Positions 28,035 through 38,307 of a stretch of DNA of 64,000 bases are shown one piece after another. The position numbers and the translations under genes are program-made. Below the pieces are notes generated by a model. The model did not search any database and was not told the DNA's origin. It was given only the letters and a program-made list of their open reading frames with translations. Positions within the stretch are counted from its first letter, which is position 1. Every line of letters begins with the position of its first letter. The stretch covers positions 8,101,001 to 8,165,000 of the forward strand of contig NZ_CP095855.1 of assembly GCF_023100805.1 (NCBI RefSeq), in the 5' to 3' direction. Source of the DNA: Chitinophaga filiformis. GTDB taxonomy: Bacteria; Bacteroidota; Bacteroidia; Chitinophagales; Chitinophagaceae.

Positions 28035-28065
28035 CATTTCAGGACTTGATTGAAATTCACTTGTA

Positions 28066-31000
28066 ATGATTCGCAATCTTTTAATATTCTCTCTTAAAAA
28101 CAGATGGGTGATCATCCTGATGGGCCTTGGCCTGATGGGCATCGGTTACTGGTGCTTCACCCAGCTGAAAATAGAAGCATACCCGGACATTGCCGATACC
28201 AATGTGATCATTGTAGCGCAATATCCCGGCCGCGCTGCAGAAGAGGTAGAGCAGCAGGTTACCATTCCGATAGAAAGGGCACTGCAGAACACACCCAATG
28301 TACTGGACCGCAGAAGCCGCACCATCTTTGGATTGAGCGTGGTACAGCTTACATTTACTGATGGTACGGACGACTATTTTGCGCGGCAGCAGGTCAATGA
28401 AAGGCTGGCCGGTGCAGAGCTCCCCGATGGCGTATCGCCGGAACTGGCGCCGCTTACCACAGCTGTAGGAGAGATCCTCCGCTACGTGGTGGAAGCACCG
28501 CCTTCCTTTACGCCTACAGAGATCCGCGACCTGCAGGACTGGGTCATCAAACCCGCCCTGCTCCAGGTACCCGGCATTGCAGATATTACCACTTTCGGTG
28601 GCCCGCTTAAACAGTTTCACATACTGACCGCCCCCGACAAACTGCGCAAGTACGATCTGACCTTACAGGATGTTATTGACGCTGTACAAAAGAACAACCA
28701 GAACACCGGCGGTAACATCATTAACCGTGGAGAGCAGGGCTTTGCCGTGCGCGGACTGGGTGCTGTGAAAACAGAACAGGACATCCGCAACATTGTGCTG
28801 AAAGCCGCCAATGGCATGCCTGTTTACCTGGGAGATGTAGCCACCGTGGAAGTAGCGCCTCCCCCGCCCAGCGGTGTAATGGGTTATACCATCAATGCCA
28901 CCAAAACAAATGTCAGCAACGGTGTGGAAGGTATTGTGCTGCTTCGCAGATATGAGAATCCCAGTGAAGTGCTGAAACTCCTGAAAGACCGTATACAGGA
29001 CCTGGAGCAGAATGAACTGCCTAAAGGCGTACACCTGCATACACTCTATGACCGCAGCTTCCTGATAGATCATTCACTCGAAACGGTGGGCCATACCTTA
29101 CTGGAAGGCGTCTCCATCGTTGTGATCATCCTGATCTTCTTCCTGGGCAGCCTGCGTAGCGCACTGGTAGTAGCGCTGACCATTCCCTTCTCGCTCCTGT
29201 TTGCATTCATACTGATGCGCCTTACGGGCATACCGGCAAATCTTTTGTCGCTCGGCGCCATTGACTTCGGTATCATTGTAGATGGGGCCTGTGTAATGGC
29301 GGAACATCTCATACGCACCTACCGGACGGCATCGCCGGAAGAGAAAAAGAAAGGTATTATCGCACTCACATTACGTTCCTCACAGGAAGTAGGCCGTGAG
29401 ATATTCTTCTCTGTAACTATCATCATCCTGGCATATATGCCTATCCTGCTGATGACGCGTGTGGAAGGAAAACTATTCTCGCCCATGGCACTGACACTGG
29501 CATTTGCCGTGATCGGCTCTATGCTGGCAGCGCTGACGCTCATACCCGTACTGATCTCTTTCGCCTTCAGGAAAGCATTCAGCAATACGGAAAAACCAAT
29601 GAAGGAGCACAGGAACGTTGTGCTTGACTTTCTTTCAAAACAATACTCACGGGTGCTGGCCCGCGTCATGAAATGGCCTAAAACGGCTGTTCTAAGCGGC
29701 TTCTCCATCGTTATACTGCTCATATTACTGGGTGGCAGCCTGGGGTCTGAGTTCCTGCCGGAACTGGACGAAGGTTCTATCTTCCTCAGGGGGAACTTCC
29801 CCGCAGGTATCACCATCCAGGAGAATGCAAAGTATTCTCCGAAGATCAGGGAGGTGATTGCCAGATATCCGCAGATCTCATTTGTGATCACACAGGCAGG
29901 CCGTAACGACGATGGTACAGATCCATTCCCGTCCAACCGTAATGAGATACTGGTAGGCCTGAAAGACTATAAGCTGTGGAGCGATACTATCTCTAAAAAG
30001 GAACTGGTCACCAACATACGGCATGACCTGGAAAAAGCGATGCCTGCCGTGAAGTTCTCTTCCGGCCAGCCGATCATCGACCAGGTGATGGAGATCGTGA
30101 CGGGTAGTGCGGCAGATCTGGCCATTTCCATTGTAGGAGACGACCTGACAATGATGCGGGCCAAGGCAGATACTATTGCTAATCTCGTAAAACAGACGAA
30201 GGGCTCGGAATCTGTTAACATTGAACAGGAAGGTCCTTCAGAGCAGATCGCCATCAACATCAACCGTGAAAATGCGGCCCGCTTTGGTATTAACGTAGCC
30301 GATATTCAGAGCATGATCGAAGCGGCCATTGGCGGCAAGGCCATCTCCACGCTGTACGATGGCACCAAACGTTATGACCTTGTTATCCGCTACCTGCCGG
30401 GAGAACGCAGCACGATTGAATCGGTGAAGAACCTGCAGGTACCTTCCGCCACAGGAGAGCTCATTCCTATGAGCCAGCTGGCAGATATTTCTTATGTACA
30501 GGGCCAGACGAATATCTACAGGTATAACAGCAAACGTATGGTGACGGTGCGTACCAACATCCGCGGGCGCGACCAGGGTGGCTTTGTGAGTGAGATCAAT
30601 CAGAAGATCAACAGCCACCTACACGTTCCGAAAGGTTACAGCATTATATACGGCGGCCAGTATGAGAACCTCCAGCGTGCGGGCAAGCAGCTGTCAATGA
30701 CCATTCCGCTCACCATCATCATGGTGTTCCTGGTATTGTTCATCCTGTTCCGCAATATGCCGCAGACCTTCGTAACCGTAAGCTGTATCTTCTTTGCAAT
30801 GGCAGGTGGTATAGTGGCGCTGTTCATTCGTGGTTATCACTTCAACGTATCAGCAGGCGTAGGGTTTGTGAGCATCTTTGGTATCTCGGTAATGGCCGGC
30901 GTACTGCTGGTGTCAGCATTCAACCGCTTGCGTATAAGGCCTGGCCAGACATTACAACAAAGTGTGTTAATGGGCTCGAGGGAGCAGCTGAGTGCTTTGT

Positions 31001-31212
31001 TATCTATCCTCATCGTTGCAATAGCCGGCCTGATTCCGGCAGCTACATCTTCCGGCATCGGCTCTGATGTGCAACGCCCGCTGGCAACAGTTATCATAGG
31101 CGGATTGACCAGTACACTGCTCTTCGCCCCTTTATTGATACCTCCCCTGTATTGGTGGATAGAAAGGAACAGGGCTGTTAAACAGGTGGTAAAAGACGAA
31201 GAACTGGAATAA
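28066..31212 (+). CDS. Heavy-metal efflux RND pump (CzcA/CusA family)
   Basis: 1048 residues, the usual length, with 12 membrane helices and two large periplasmic loops. The helix-4 signature is DFGIIVDGAC...EH at residues 400-414. DFGxxxDG fits pumps for divalent ions (Zn, Co, Cd type), not the AIGxxxDAA of Cu/Ag pumps. This selectivity rests on known family correlations. The usual final EN of the motif is EH here. It works as a trimer driven by protons, taking metal from the periplasm or cytoplasm. It ends the operon with a terminator at 31238. Confidence 0.93.
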   Translation: MIRNLLIFSLKNRWVIILMGLGLMGIGYWCFTQLKIEAYPDIADTNVIIVAQYPGRAAEEVEQQVTIPIERALQNTPNVLDRRSRTIFGLSVVQLTFTDGTDDYFARQQVNERLAGAELPDGVSPELAPLTTAVGEILRYVVEAPPSFTPTEIRDLQDWVIKPALLQVPGIADITTFGGPLKQFHILTAPDKLRKYDLTLQDVIDAVQKNNQNTGGNIINRGEQGFAVRGLGAVKTEQDIRNIVLKAANGMPVYLGDVATVEVAPPPPSGVMGYTINATKTNVSNGVEGIVLLRRYENPSEVLKLLKDRIQDLEQNELPKGVHLHTLYDRSFLIDHSLETVGHTLLEGVSIVVIILIFFLGSLRSALVVALTIPFSLLFAFILMRLTGIPANLLSLGAIDFGIIVDGACVMAEHLIRTYRTASPEEKKKGIIALTLRSSQEVGREIFFSVTIIILAYMPILLMTRVEGKLFSPMALTLAFAVIGSMLAALTLIPVLISFAFRKAFSNTEKPMKEHRNVVLDFLSKQYSRVLARVMKWPKTAVLSGFSIVILLILLGGSLGSEFLPELDEGSIFLRGNFPAGITIQENAKYSPKIREVIARYPQISFVITQAGRNDDGTDPFPSNRNEILVGLKDYKLWSDTISKKELVTNIRHDLEKAMPAVKFSSGQPIIDQVMEIVTGSAADLAISIVGDDLTMMRAKADTIANLVKQTKGSESVNIEQEGPSEQIAININRENAARFGINVADIQSMIEAAIGGKAISTLYDGTKRYDLVIRYLPGERSTIESVKNLQVPSATGELIPMSQLADISYVQGQTNIYRYNSKRMVTVRTNIRGRDQGGFVSEINQKINSHLHVPKGYSIIYGGQYENLQRAGKQLSMTIPLTIIMVFLVLFILFRNMPQTFVTVSCIFFAMAGGIVALFIRGYHFNVSAGVGFVSIFGISVMAGVLLVSAFNRLRIRPGQTLQQSVLMGSREQLSALLSILIVAIAGLIPAATSSGIGSDVQRPLATVIIGGLTSTLLFAPLLIPPLYWWIERNRAVKQVVKDEELE

Positions 31213-31237
31213 AGAATATAGGACAGGGTGAACAAAA

Positions 31238-31270
31238 AAGGGCTGCCGATCTGTTGATCGTGCAGCCCTT
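31238..31270. terminator. Bidirectional terminator between the pump and the CsgG-like gene
   Basis: 9-bp arms AAGGGCTGC (31238-31246) and GCAGCCCTT (31262-31270), extended inside by CGAT/ATCG, with an A-run before and a T-rich stretch after. It lies between convergent genes. Confidence 0.8.
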
Positions 31271-31310
31271 CCTTTTATCTTTAAAAACGACTATCCGGGG
31301 TGATGATAAC

Positions 31311-32126
31311 TTAGTCGGTGATGATCTCGCATTTCAGCCTGGCGCCAGCTTCCACTTTCTTGGCGATGTCTGCTCCGCCTTCTTTTACCAGGCATACAGA
31401 GAAGTTCTCATCTTCTACTTTCGCTACTGCAATCTTACCTAAGGTCTTTTTTCTGTGCATTTTCTTACCATCTACGGTCAGATCGGTCACTTCGTAAACC
31501 CTGAACTCATCCTGCTCTTTCAGCCCCGCTAAACTGCCCGCAACGATCAATACCCTGATGGCATCTCCATTGCTGCTTTTTTCCTCTATCTGGGCAATAG
31601 AAACAGCAGTTTTCATGTTATCGCGGATGAATTTATCTATTTCAGGCTCCAGTCCTTTCAGTGCATCTTCAAAAGCAGCTTTACCCCTGCCTGCGCCGGT
31701 GAACCTGCTGGAGGCCACTTCTTCACCGCTGTTCACATCTACAATAGCAACATCGAACAGGAGCTCAGATACATTGATATTGGTGATCCCCAGAGGGAGG
31801 TTGGATGGTTTTGTTTCTACGTTGGCTTTCAATATGTTACCGGTAATGATATATTGTGCGCCTAAAGATTTTGCCTGTGCCAGGGCACCCGCATCGGGAT
31901 TCGCCTGTCCTACTCCTGTCTTGATCTGCTCCAGTTTATTCTTCTCTATCATAGAGAACCCTCTCAGTCTCAGGGTAGCATCATATACAGCGTCCTGTAT
32001 GGCCGTTACATATTCGGTCTTACCGGCACTTTTAAAGGGTGCTACACCGACGAGATTTTTGTTTTGAGCGAAAGCAGATGAGAAAGCAACAATGCCGCAT
32101 AAAACGGATAATACTCTTTTTGTCAT
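31311..32126 (-). CDS. Secreted protein with CsgG/TolB-N-like domain
   Basis: 271 residues with a signal peptide (SVLCGIVAFSSAFAQ). The N-terminal 170 residues have the CsgG/LpoB-type pattern: NLVGVAPFKSAGKTEYVTAIQDAV, IEKNKLEQI, ALAQAKSLGAQYIITGNILKA and VDVNSGEEVASSRFTGAGRGKAAFEDAL. The C-terminal 90 residues are beta-rich (IRVLIVAGSLAGLKEQDEF). No cysteine for lipidation. The fold is used by curli export channels and by penicillin-binding-protein activators, but nothing nearby supports either role. It stands alone. Confidence 0.7.
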   Translation of the reverse strand: MTKRVLSVLCGIVAFSSAFAQNKNLVGVAPFKSAGKTEYVTAIQDAVYDATLRLRGFSMIEKNKLEQIKTGVGQANPDAGALAQAKSLGAQYIITGNILKANVETKPSNLPLGITNINVSELLFDVAIVDVNSGEEVASSRFTGAGRGKAAFEDALKGLEPEIDKFIRDNMKTAVSIAQIEEKSSNGDAIRVLIVAGSLAGLKEQDEFRVYEVTDLTVDGKKMHRKKTLGKIAVAKVEDENFSVCLVKEGGADIAKKVEAGARLKCEIITD

Positions 32127-32203
32127 GGCTAGGTATTAATTTGAAATAGCGCTCAAAATTAACGACTATTCCCTTATATATATACTTTTTCTTGATGAAT
32201 AAC

Positions 32204-35200
32204 CTAACCGGCTGGCTGGTCCTGTTTCACAGGCAGGATAATCGTAAACGTTGCGCCTTGCTTCTCACGGCTGTGCGCTGTGATCAGACCATTGTGCTTA
32301 TCGATGATCTTGCGGGCAACTGCCAGGCCAATGCCGGTACCTTCGTATTGATCTTTCGTATGCAAACGCTGAAAGAGCACAAATATTTTATCCAGGTACT
32401 TTTCATCGAAGCCTATTCCATTGTCTGATATAGAGATGCATACAAACGGGCCTTCCGGATCGGCCTCACTTTCAAACCGTTTCTCTTTAATGCGGTTGGC
32501 GGTAATGCTGATAATGGGCTGCACATCTTTAGCGGAAAATTTGAACGCATTGCTTAACAGGTTCTGGAACACCTGTCTTAATTGCCCCGGTACTGCTTCA
32601 ATGACCGGCATGCGACCAACAGTGACCTTTGCATTCTTTTCCTGTATAAGTACTTCAAGATCAGAGAGTATTTCCTTTATGATCACTTCCAGGTTCACCT
32701 GTTCAAAGAAACTTGTCTGCGACAGGCGGGAGAAGCGCAGCAGGTCATTGATCAGGTTTGTCATACGGGAGGAGGAACTGATGATCCGGTTCAGGTAGTC
32801 CACCGCCTTATCTTCCATATTTTCCTGGTAACGTTCCTTCAGCATATTCCCGAACATATGGATCTTACGGAGCGGTTCTTTCAGGTCGTGCGAGGCAACA
32901 AATGCATATTGTTGTAATTCTGCATTGCTGCTTTCCAGTTCCTGGTTGGCCTTTTGCAGCGCAAGGGTACGTTCCTGTATACGTTGTTCCATGATCTCGG
33001 CGGCCATCTTCTGCTCGTTGATGTCGGTGCTGGTACCCACCAGTACAGTGGACGTGCCGTCCCTGCCTTTCTGCACCCGCGTTCTGTGCAGGAACCAGTC
33101 ATATCTTCCTTCCTGGTGCCTGATACGCATTTCCATGGAGAAGTCTTCCTTATTCTTAACGGCCTGCATCCATTTCTCCGCCCAGGTATCCATATCGTCC
33201 TGGTGGATCACACTTTTCCAGCCCTCTTCCTGCAGTTGTTGCAGGGACCTGCCGGTATAGCTGATAAACTGCTCATTCACAAAGTTCACCACCCCCATCT
33301 GATCGGCCGTCCAGAGTATCAGTGGTATTGATTCTGCCAGGAAGCGTTTTTCCTCCCTGTTCACTTCTGCCAGTTCTTCTGCATCACGCAGGCTGGTTAC
33401 ATCCATGATAGATCCCAGCATCCTGTAAGGCTTTTCCTTAGTGTCCAGCATCAGGTAACCACGGTCCAGTACATATGCATAGCTGCCATCGGCACGACGT
33501 AACCTGTAGCCTTCCGACCACTGGCTTTGTTTGCTGTTAACGGCCCGGGTTATACTGTTATGCACTCGTTCCTTGTCGTCCGGGTGTATGTTTTCCAGCC
33601 AGAAGCTACGGCTGTTCGTACCTTTTTTGTCAAAACCGTATAGCGCGTAGAAGTTATCACTCCACCATACATTATTGGAGAGCAGGTTCCAGTCCCAGAC
33701 CGTATCGTTGGTAGCCTTGGACACCAGGCGGAAACGCTCTTCACTCATTGTCAGCTCACGGGTTCTTTCCAGCACTTTATTTTCCAGGTCGGCATTCAGA
33801 TTGCGCAGGCTTTCCCTTACCTGTACCAGTTCATTATAGTTTTTCCGCAGCCGGTTCTCTCCTTCTTTCTTTTCTGTCACATCACTACAGGTGATCACAA
33901 TATTGCCATCCTCTGTCTTTACAGCCGACATTTCATACCAATAGTCCTGCTGATTGCGCTCCATATGGAACTCCGTACGCATCAGCGAGCCATCATCCAT
34001 CACATGGGTATATTTTTCAAACAGGCCCTGTTCCAGCAGTTCGGGAAAGGCCTGTCTCATTGACGGATGATCCTTTATCTCCACATCCTTTCCAAGGAAA
34101 CGCAGCCCTTCACTATTAGCGGCCAGCAACCTGAAATCGGCCACTGCCCCTGCCTCACTGAGCACTGGCTTAAAGGCCAGTATCGCGCTGGTACTGGCGT
34201 TGAAAACACCCTTCAGCAGCATATCCAGCTCTTTGATGGCAGTAACATCCACGAAGGTGATCACCGCGCCATCCGTCTGCTTATCCTGGCGGATGTAAGG
34301 GAGGATCTTCATCAGGTACATATTCCCGTTGCTCAGCATCATCTCTCTCTCCATGATCTTCTTTTGCCTGATCACGGTATGAATATCATCTATCATACTG
34401 TTCTGCAGGATATTGGTAGAAATGTGATGAATAGGGCGCCCGATGTCTGAAGGTATCAGGTTGATCATTTTTATGGCCGCCGGATTGAACTTACGGATGC
34501 GCAGATTGACGTCAACAAATACCTGCCCGATGTCAGTACTGCGGAAATAGTTGTCCATGTCGTCGTTGAGCGACTGGAGTTCCTTTATTTTCAGCTGATG
34601 TTCCGTGTTCAGGGTATGCAGTTCTTCATTGAGCGACTGCAGCTCTTCGTTACTGGATTGCAGCTCTTCGTTGGCGGAAAGCAGTTCCTCATTACTGGAC
34701 TGTAATTCCTCATTGGAGGTTTCCAGTCCTTCTATCGCCATCTGCAGGTTCGTGCGGGTTTCACTCAGCTCGGCCTCCAGCGACATAATATGATCTTTTA
34801 TATCTGCAGGCTGCTGCGCTGTATCGGGTATTTCTCCGGGTATGTTTACCCTGTCATGATCTTCGTTGAATACTATCAGGGTCTGCTGGTCACCGCCATT
34901 TCCATTGGAAGGTTTGATCAGCAGGTTTACAAACCTCGTGCCTTCAGGTGTATTGATCTTCACGCCCTTCATCACCGCTTTTTTATCTGCGCCCCAGGCC
35001 TGTCTCAACGCGATGTTCAGCGTCATGGACAGATCGTTCGGCACCATCTTCAGCAGGTTCAGGTTCAGCTTCTTTTCGGGCAGTGAGAGGTATTTTTTAT
35101 AGTTCCCTATCGCTTCCCGGATCTCGTATGTTTTGTCGATATAGACAGCGGCAAAGCCAAAGTCCTCGGCCATCACATCCCGGAATTCTTCCAGCAGGCC

Positions 35201-36712
35201 ATTCATTTTCTTTTCCGCCATTGCCAGACGGCCGTTGGCGTTACCACGCATCTCACGGGTCTGACGTATATATTCCAATGGGCTGTAAAGATTGTCGGGC
35301 AATATGCCACGCGTATTGTCGGTCTTCCGGTAGATCTTCCATTTCTGGTGTGTTTCTTCCAATCCTCCGCGTATCAGCGAGGCCGATTCACTGGGCCCCA
35401 GGAACAGGTAACCTCCTGCGTTCAACCCAAAATGGAGGGAAGACAGCACCTGCTTTTGCAGCACAGGCTCCATATAAATGAGCATGTTGCGGCAGGTAAC
35501 GAGGTCATTCTTTATAAAGGGAGGGTCTTTTAATATATTATGGCGGGCAAAGACGATCTGCTTCCGCAGGCGCGGAGCGATCAGATAATGCTTTTCTTCC
35601 TTTATGAAATATTTCTTCAGGAGCGCGGCATCGACATCTTTCACAATAGTTGCGGGATAGACGCCTTTGGCAGCAAATTCAATCGCATTACTGTCAATAT
35701 CCGTAGCAAAGATCTTTATGTCCAGCCATTTGTTCTGTTCCTGCAGGCATTGATCAAGCAATATTGCCAGGGTATAGGCTTCCTCCCCCGTGCTACAGGC
35801 GGTGACCCATACTTTCAGGATATCGCCTTCTTCCTTTCCCTCCACCAGCTTGCTGAGTATGTTTTGCTTCAGGTACTGGAACGCTGACCTGTCACGAAAA
35901 AAACAGGTAACGCCGATCAGGAATTCCCTGGCCAGCGTTTTACTTTCTTCCTCACTTTGCCGCAGCAACTGCAGGTACTCTTCCAGGTTCTTTAAGTTCA
36001 GCAGCGCCATTCTTTTGGCAATACGGCGCATGATGGTAGGAGATTTATAATGATTGAAATCCTGCCCGCTATGCTCTTTCACCAGCTGGAAAACTTCCGT
36101 AAGCAGGTGTTCGTCAATCTTGCCGTTAAACACCTCCACCGGCATATCCTGGATATAATTATATATTTCTGATGGCATAAATTCCGGGGCGAGAATATAA
36201 TCTACAACATCGGCACTGATCACGCTGCGTGGCATACCGTCAAATCTGGCAGTGCCCGGATCCTGCGCCATCACCATTCCCCCCGCCTTTTTAATGGCAG
36301 CGGCGCCCCGGGTACCATCGGTACCTGTTCCCGAAAGGATGATACAGATGGCCGAACGGCCCCTATCTTTTGCCAGTGAGAAAAGGAACGTATCGATAGC
36401 TGTATTGGGCGCTTTTTCAGCCGGCTTTTGCAAAAGCCGCAGGCGCCCCTGTTCTATAATGATCTCCTTATTATTAGGAATAACATATATGCAGTCACTT
36501 TCAACTGCCATATCTTCCTCCACCTCTCTTACCTGCATATTGGTATGCTTGGAGACAAGCTCCACCAGCAGGCTCTTATAGTCGGGGGATAGATGCTGGA
36601 TGATAACAAACGAAAGGTTGCCGTATTCCGGCATGTTATCGAAAAATTCATGAATGGCTTCTAATCCACCGGCAGAGGCTCCTATGGCTACTATGTAATT
36701 CGCTTTCTTCAT
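32204..36712 (-). CDS. CheB-CheR-PAS hybrid sensor histidine kinase
   Basis: 1502 residues. CheB methylesterase domain (1-190) with the triad S13 (GASAGG), H40 (IQHLSP) and D132 (GTGTDGTRG). CheR methyltransferase domain (about 205-465) with [11 protein letters not shown], the SAM-site motif [17 protein letters not shown] and CRNMLIYM. A Glu/Asn/Ser-rich coiled coil (about 640-725) with [11 protein letters not shown] repeats. At least four PAS/PAC modules (about 725-1240). Then HisKA with H1275 ([12 protein letters not shown]) and HATPase with [17 protein letters not shown] and GTGIGLAVA. No receiver domain is attached. No membrane helix is seen, so it is cytoplasmic. The upstream genes are a heme oxygenase and a single-domain response regulator. 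Confidence 0.93.
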   Translation of the reverse strand: MKKANYIVAIGASAGGLEAIHEFFDNMPEYGNLSFVIIQHLSPDYKSLLVELVSKHTNMQVREVEEDMAVESDCIYVIPNNKEIIIEQGRLRLLQKPAEKAPNTAIDTFLFSLAKDRGRSAICIILSGTGTDGTRGAAAIKKAGGMVMAQDPGTARFDGMPRSVISADVVDYILAPEFMPSEIYNYIQDMPVEVFNGKIDEHLLTEVFQLVKEHSGQDFNHYKSPTIMRRIAKRMALLNLKNLEEYLQLLRQSEEESKTLAREFLIGVTCFFRDRSAFQYLKQNILSKLVEGKEEGDILKVWVTACSTGEEAYTLAILLDQCLQEQNKWLDIKIFATDIDSNAIEFAAKGVYPATIVKDVDAALLKKYFIKEEKHYLIAPRLRKQIVFARHNILKDPPFIKNDLVTCRNMLIYMEPVLQKQVLSSLHFGLNAGGYLFLGPSESASLIRGGLEETHQKWKIYRKTDNTRGILPDNLYSPLEYIRQTREMRGNANGRLAMAEKKMNGLLEEFRDVMAEDFGFAAVYIDKTYEIREAIGNYKKYLSLPEKKLNLNLLKMVPNDLSMTLNIALRQAWGADKKAVMKGVKINTPEGTRFVNLLIKPSNGNGGDQQTLIVFNEDHDRVNIPGEIPDTAQQPADIKDHIMSLEAELSETRTNLQMAIEGLETSNEELQSSNEELLSANEELQSSNEELQSLNEELHTLNTEHQLKIKELQSLNDDMDNYFRSTDIGQVFVDVNLRIRKFNPAAIKMINLIPSDIGRPIHHISTNILQNSMIDDIHTVIRQKKIMEREMMLSNGNMYLMKILPYIRQDKQTDGAVITFVDVTAIKELDMLLKGVFNASTSAILAFKPVLSEAGAVADFRLLAANSEGLRFLGKDVEIKDHPSMRQAFPELLEQGLFEKYTHVMDDGSLMRTEFHMERNQQDYWYEMSAVKTEDGNIVITCSDVTEKKEGENRLRKNYNELVQVRESLRNLNADLENKVLERTRELTMSEERFRLVSKATNDTVWDWNLLSNNVWWSDNFYALYGFDKKGTNSRSFWLENIHPDDKERVHNSITRAVNSKQSQWSEGYRLRRADGSYAYVLDRGYLMLDTKEKPYRMLGSIMDVTSLRDAEELAEVNREEKRFLAESIPLILWTADQMGVVNFVNEQFISYTGRSLQQLQEEGWKSVIHQDDMDTWAEKWMQAVKNKEDFSMEMRIRHQEGRYDWFLHRTRVQKGRDGTSTVLVGTSTDINEQKMAAEIMEQRIQERTLALQKANQELESSNAELQQYAFVASHDLKEPLRKIHMFGNMLKERYQENMEDKAVDYLNRIISSSSRMTNLINDLLRFSRLSQTSFFEQVNLEVIIKEILSDLEVLIQEKNAKVTVGRMPVIEAVPGQLRQVFQNLLSNAFKFSAKDVQPIISITANRIKEKRFESEADPEGPFVCISISDNGIGFDEKYLDKIFVLFQRLHTKDQYEGTGIGLAVARKIIDKHNGLITAHSREKQGATFTIILPVKQDQPAG

Positions 36713-36939
36713 CCGATGATTATTGAAAATGAAATAACCATTTTCATACCAATTTGTACAGTAGTGACTTATGACCGTCTTGTCAGGCGGTGCCCCGGGA
36801 TGAAGTCTGGAGATGGGAAACTATAGGTGTTCCGGTCTGTAGCTATATTAGCCTGGGGTCAGATATTATAAGACACGCTGTGAGGTACAATGTTAAAAAT
36901 CAATTTTTTACTTAAAGTAGTAGACGGCAAGCGGGTAGG

Positions 36940-37518
36940 CTATTGCAGTTCCCGTGCCCCCGAGACCCATGTCTTAAATTTCAGGAAAGTGGCGGCCGCA
37001 GCATCCAGTACGCTTTGCTGCTGCGCCTCCGTACCATGATATCCCTGAACATAATGAACAAATGTATCCCAGTAAGACTGCGTATCACTGCCGTAGCCCT
37101 GGAAAAAGGTCATGGCCTTCGGCAGCTCAGGCGCCTGCAGGTTACGCAGCAGGATATGGCTGAACAACTGCCCATCCAATGTAAGGTCTTCCAGCACATA
37201 CATCGCGCCCAGCGCCTGCGCATGATCTGCGATCTCAGGAAGATCTGTACAGAAGGGAGGTATGCCCGCCGGCACACCACTGATGGCGGCTATATCATCC
37301 AGCAGGAAGGGGGCCTTCCTCCTTCGTTCAAATCCTCCCGGAAAAGAAATATCCATATGGGCAGCGATATGCTGTTCCAATGGATAATAGTATCCATACA
37401 ACAGCGCTAATAACCTGATATATTTTTCAGGTGTATTCGCCTTCCTTATAATGGGGATCAGTACACGCTCCAGCTCCTGATGCTGTTTATCCGTACGCTC
37501 CCTTAACAATTCGATCAT
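36940..37518 (-). CDS. Bacterial heme oxygenase (BphO/HmuO-like)
   Basis: 192 residues. The proximal heme ligand is H13 (TDKQHQELE), and the distal-helix segment GAMYVLEDLTLDGQLFSHIL matches the G-x-x-Y-V-L-E-G-S-x-x-G-G pattern of biliverdin-forming heme oxygenases, with Asp-Leu and Asp at the glycine-rich positions. It would open heme to biliverdin, CO and iron. In many bacteria this gene sits beside a phytochrome; none is in this window. It lies 76 nt after a CheY-like regulator and 227 nt before the CheB-CheR kinase, all on the minus strand. A role in heme-iron release is the alternative. Confidence 0.82.
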   Translation of the reverse strand: MIELLRERTDKQHQELERVLIPIIRKANTPEKYIRLLALLYGYYYPLEQHIAAHMDISFPGGFERRRKAPFLLDDIAAISGVPAGIPPFCTDLPEIADHAQALGAMYVLEDLTLDGQLFSHILLRNLQAPELPKAMTFFQGYGSDTQSYWDTFVHYVQGYHGTEAQQQSVLDAAAATFLKFKTWVSGARELQ

Positions 37519-37594
37519 TATACAATATGGTTATAAGTTGTTAAGAGTAGTTAAAAGTACGCTGAATAAATGTCAGGGCCGTGTGGAAAGATTT

Positions 37595-38044
37595 CTACGG
37601 TAGTTGTACGACGGTAAACCAGTAAGTGTGCAGCATATGAGCAAATGCCACCAGGTCAGAAAAATTAGCCGGTTTTATGGTATAACTGTTTACGCCAAGC
37701 TCATAACATTTTGAGATATCTTTTGCTTCGGTAGAAGTGGTCAGGATAATAATGGGTAACGATTTCAGGTTGGCATGTTCTTTTATCTCACGTAAAGCCT
37801 CACGTCCGTCCTTACGTGGCATATTCAGATCAAGCAATATGATACTGGGGAAAGGATATTTTTCTTCGTCTGCATATCTTCCCTGCCTGTTCAGATAAAA
37901 CATTAATTCTTCTCCATTCTCCACAAAAAGCAATTCTGCATCAGCGCCACTTTCTTCAAATGCCACCTTAATAAGCTCCCTGTCGTCTGCGTCATCATCT
38001 GCCACAAGTATACATTTCCTGTTACGTAGCACCTTTTTGATCAT
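37595..38044 (-). CDS. Single-domain response regulator (CheY/Rcp1-like)
   Basis: 149 residues, receiver domain only. Acidic pocket D16/D17 (VADDDADD), phosphorylation site D72 (LLDLNMPRKDG), switch Thr in IILTTST and Lys in YTIKPANF. The short insert with QGRYADEEKYPFPSIILLDLNMPRKDG is typical of Rcp1-type regulators that pair with phytochrome kinases. No output domain. It probably exchanges phosphate with the CheB-CheR-PAS kinase encoded two genes downstream, since that kinase lacks a receiver of its own. Confidence 0.9.
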   Translation of the reverse strand: MIKKVLRNRKCILVADDDADDRELIKVAFEESGADAELLFVENGEELMFYLNRQGRYADEEKYPFPSIILLDLNMPRKDGREALREIKEHANLKSLPIIILTTSTEAKDISKCYELGVNSYTIKPANFSDLVAFAHMLHTYWFTVVQLP

Positions 38045-38120
38045 CCAATTTTAGATTTAACGGCTAAAATTACTTAAATAAACTTGCAATAATGTCAATA
38101 GAAATGGGAATTGTGCCTGA

Positions 38121-38147
38121 GGTCCCACTATCTGCGATAATGGGACC
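38121..38147. other. Strong hairpin upstream of the response regulator
   Basis: GGTCCCA-C-TATC / GATA-A-TGGGACC with a 3-nt loop (11 of 12 positions paired). It lies between the S41 protease stop (38308) and the regulator start (38044), both on the minus strand. No T-run follows; it could be a weak terminator of the protease transcript. The rest of 38045-38307 shows nothing clear. Confidence 0.45.
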
Positions 38148-38307
38148 ACCGAGGACTTATAATTTTAAGAAACTTATATGCTTGACTGAAAGTCGGATCT
38201 GGGTGTAACAAACAGCACTTTTAAATAGGAAGCTGTTGCAAAGTTAAGGCAGCAGTGTACTATATGGCTGATCGGATCGGGAAAAAACATTACGATATAG
38301 GGAAATA

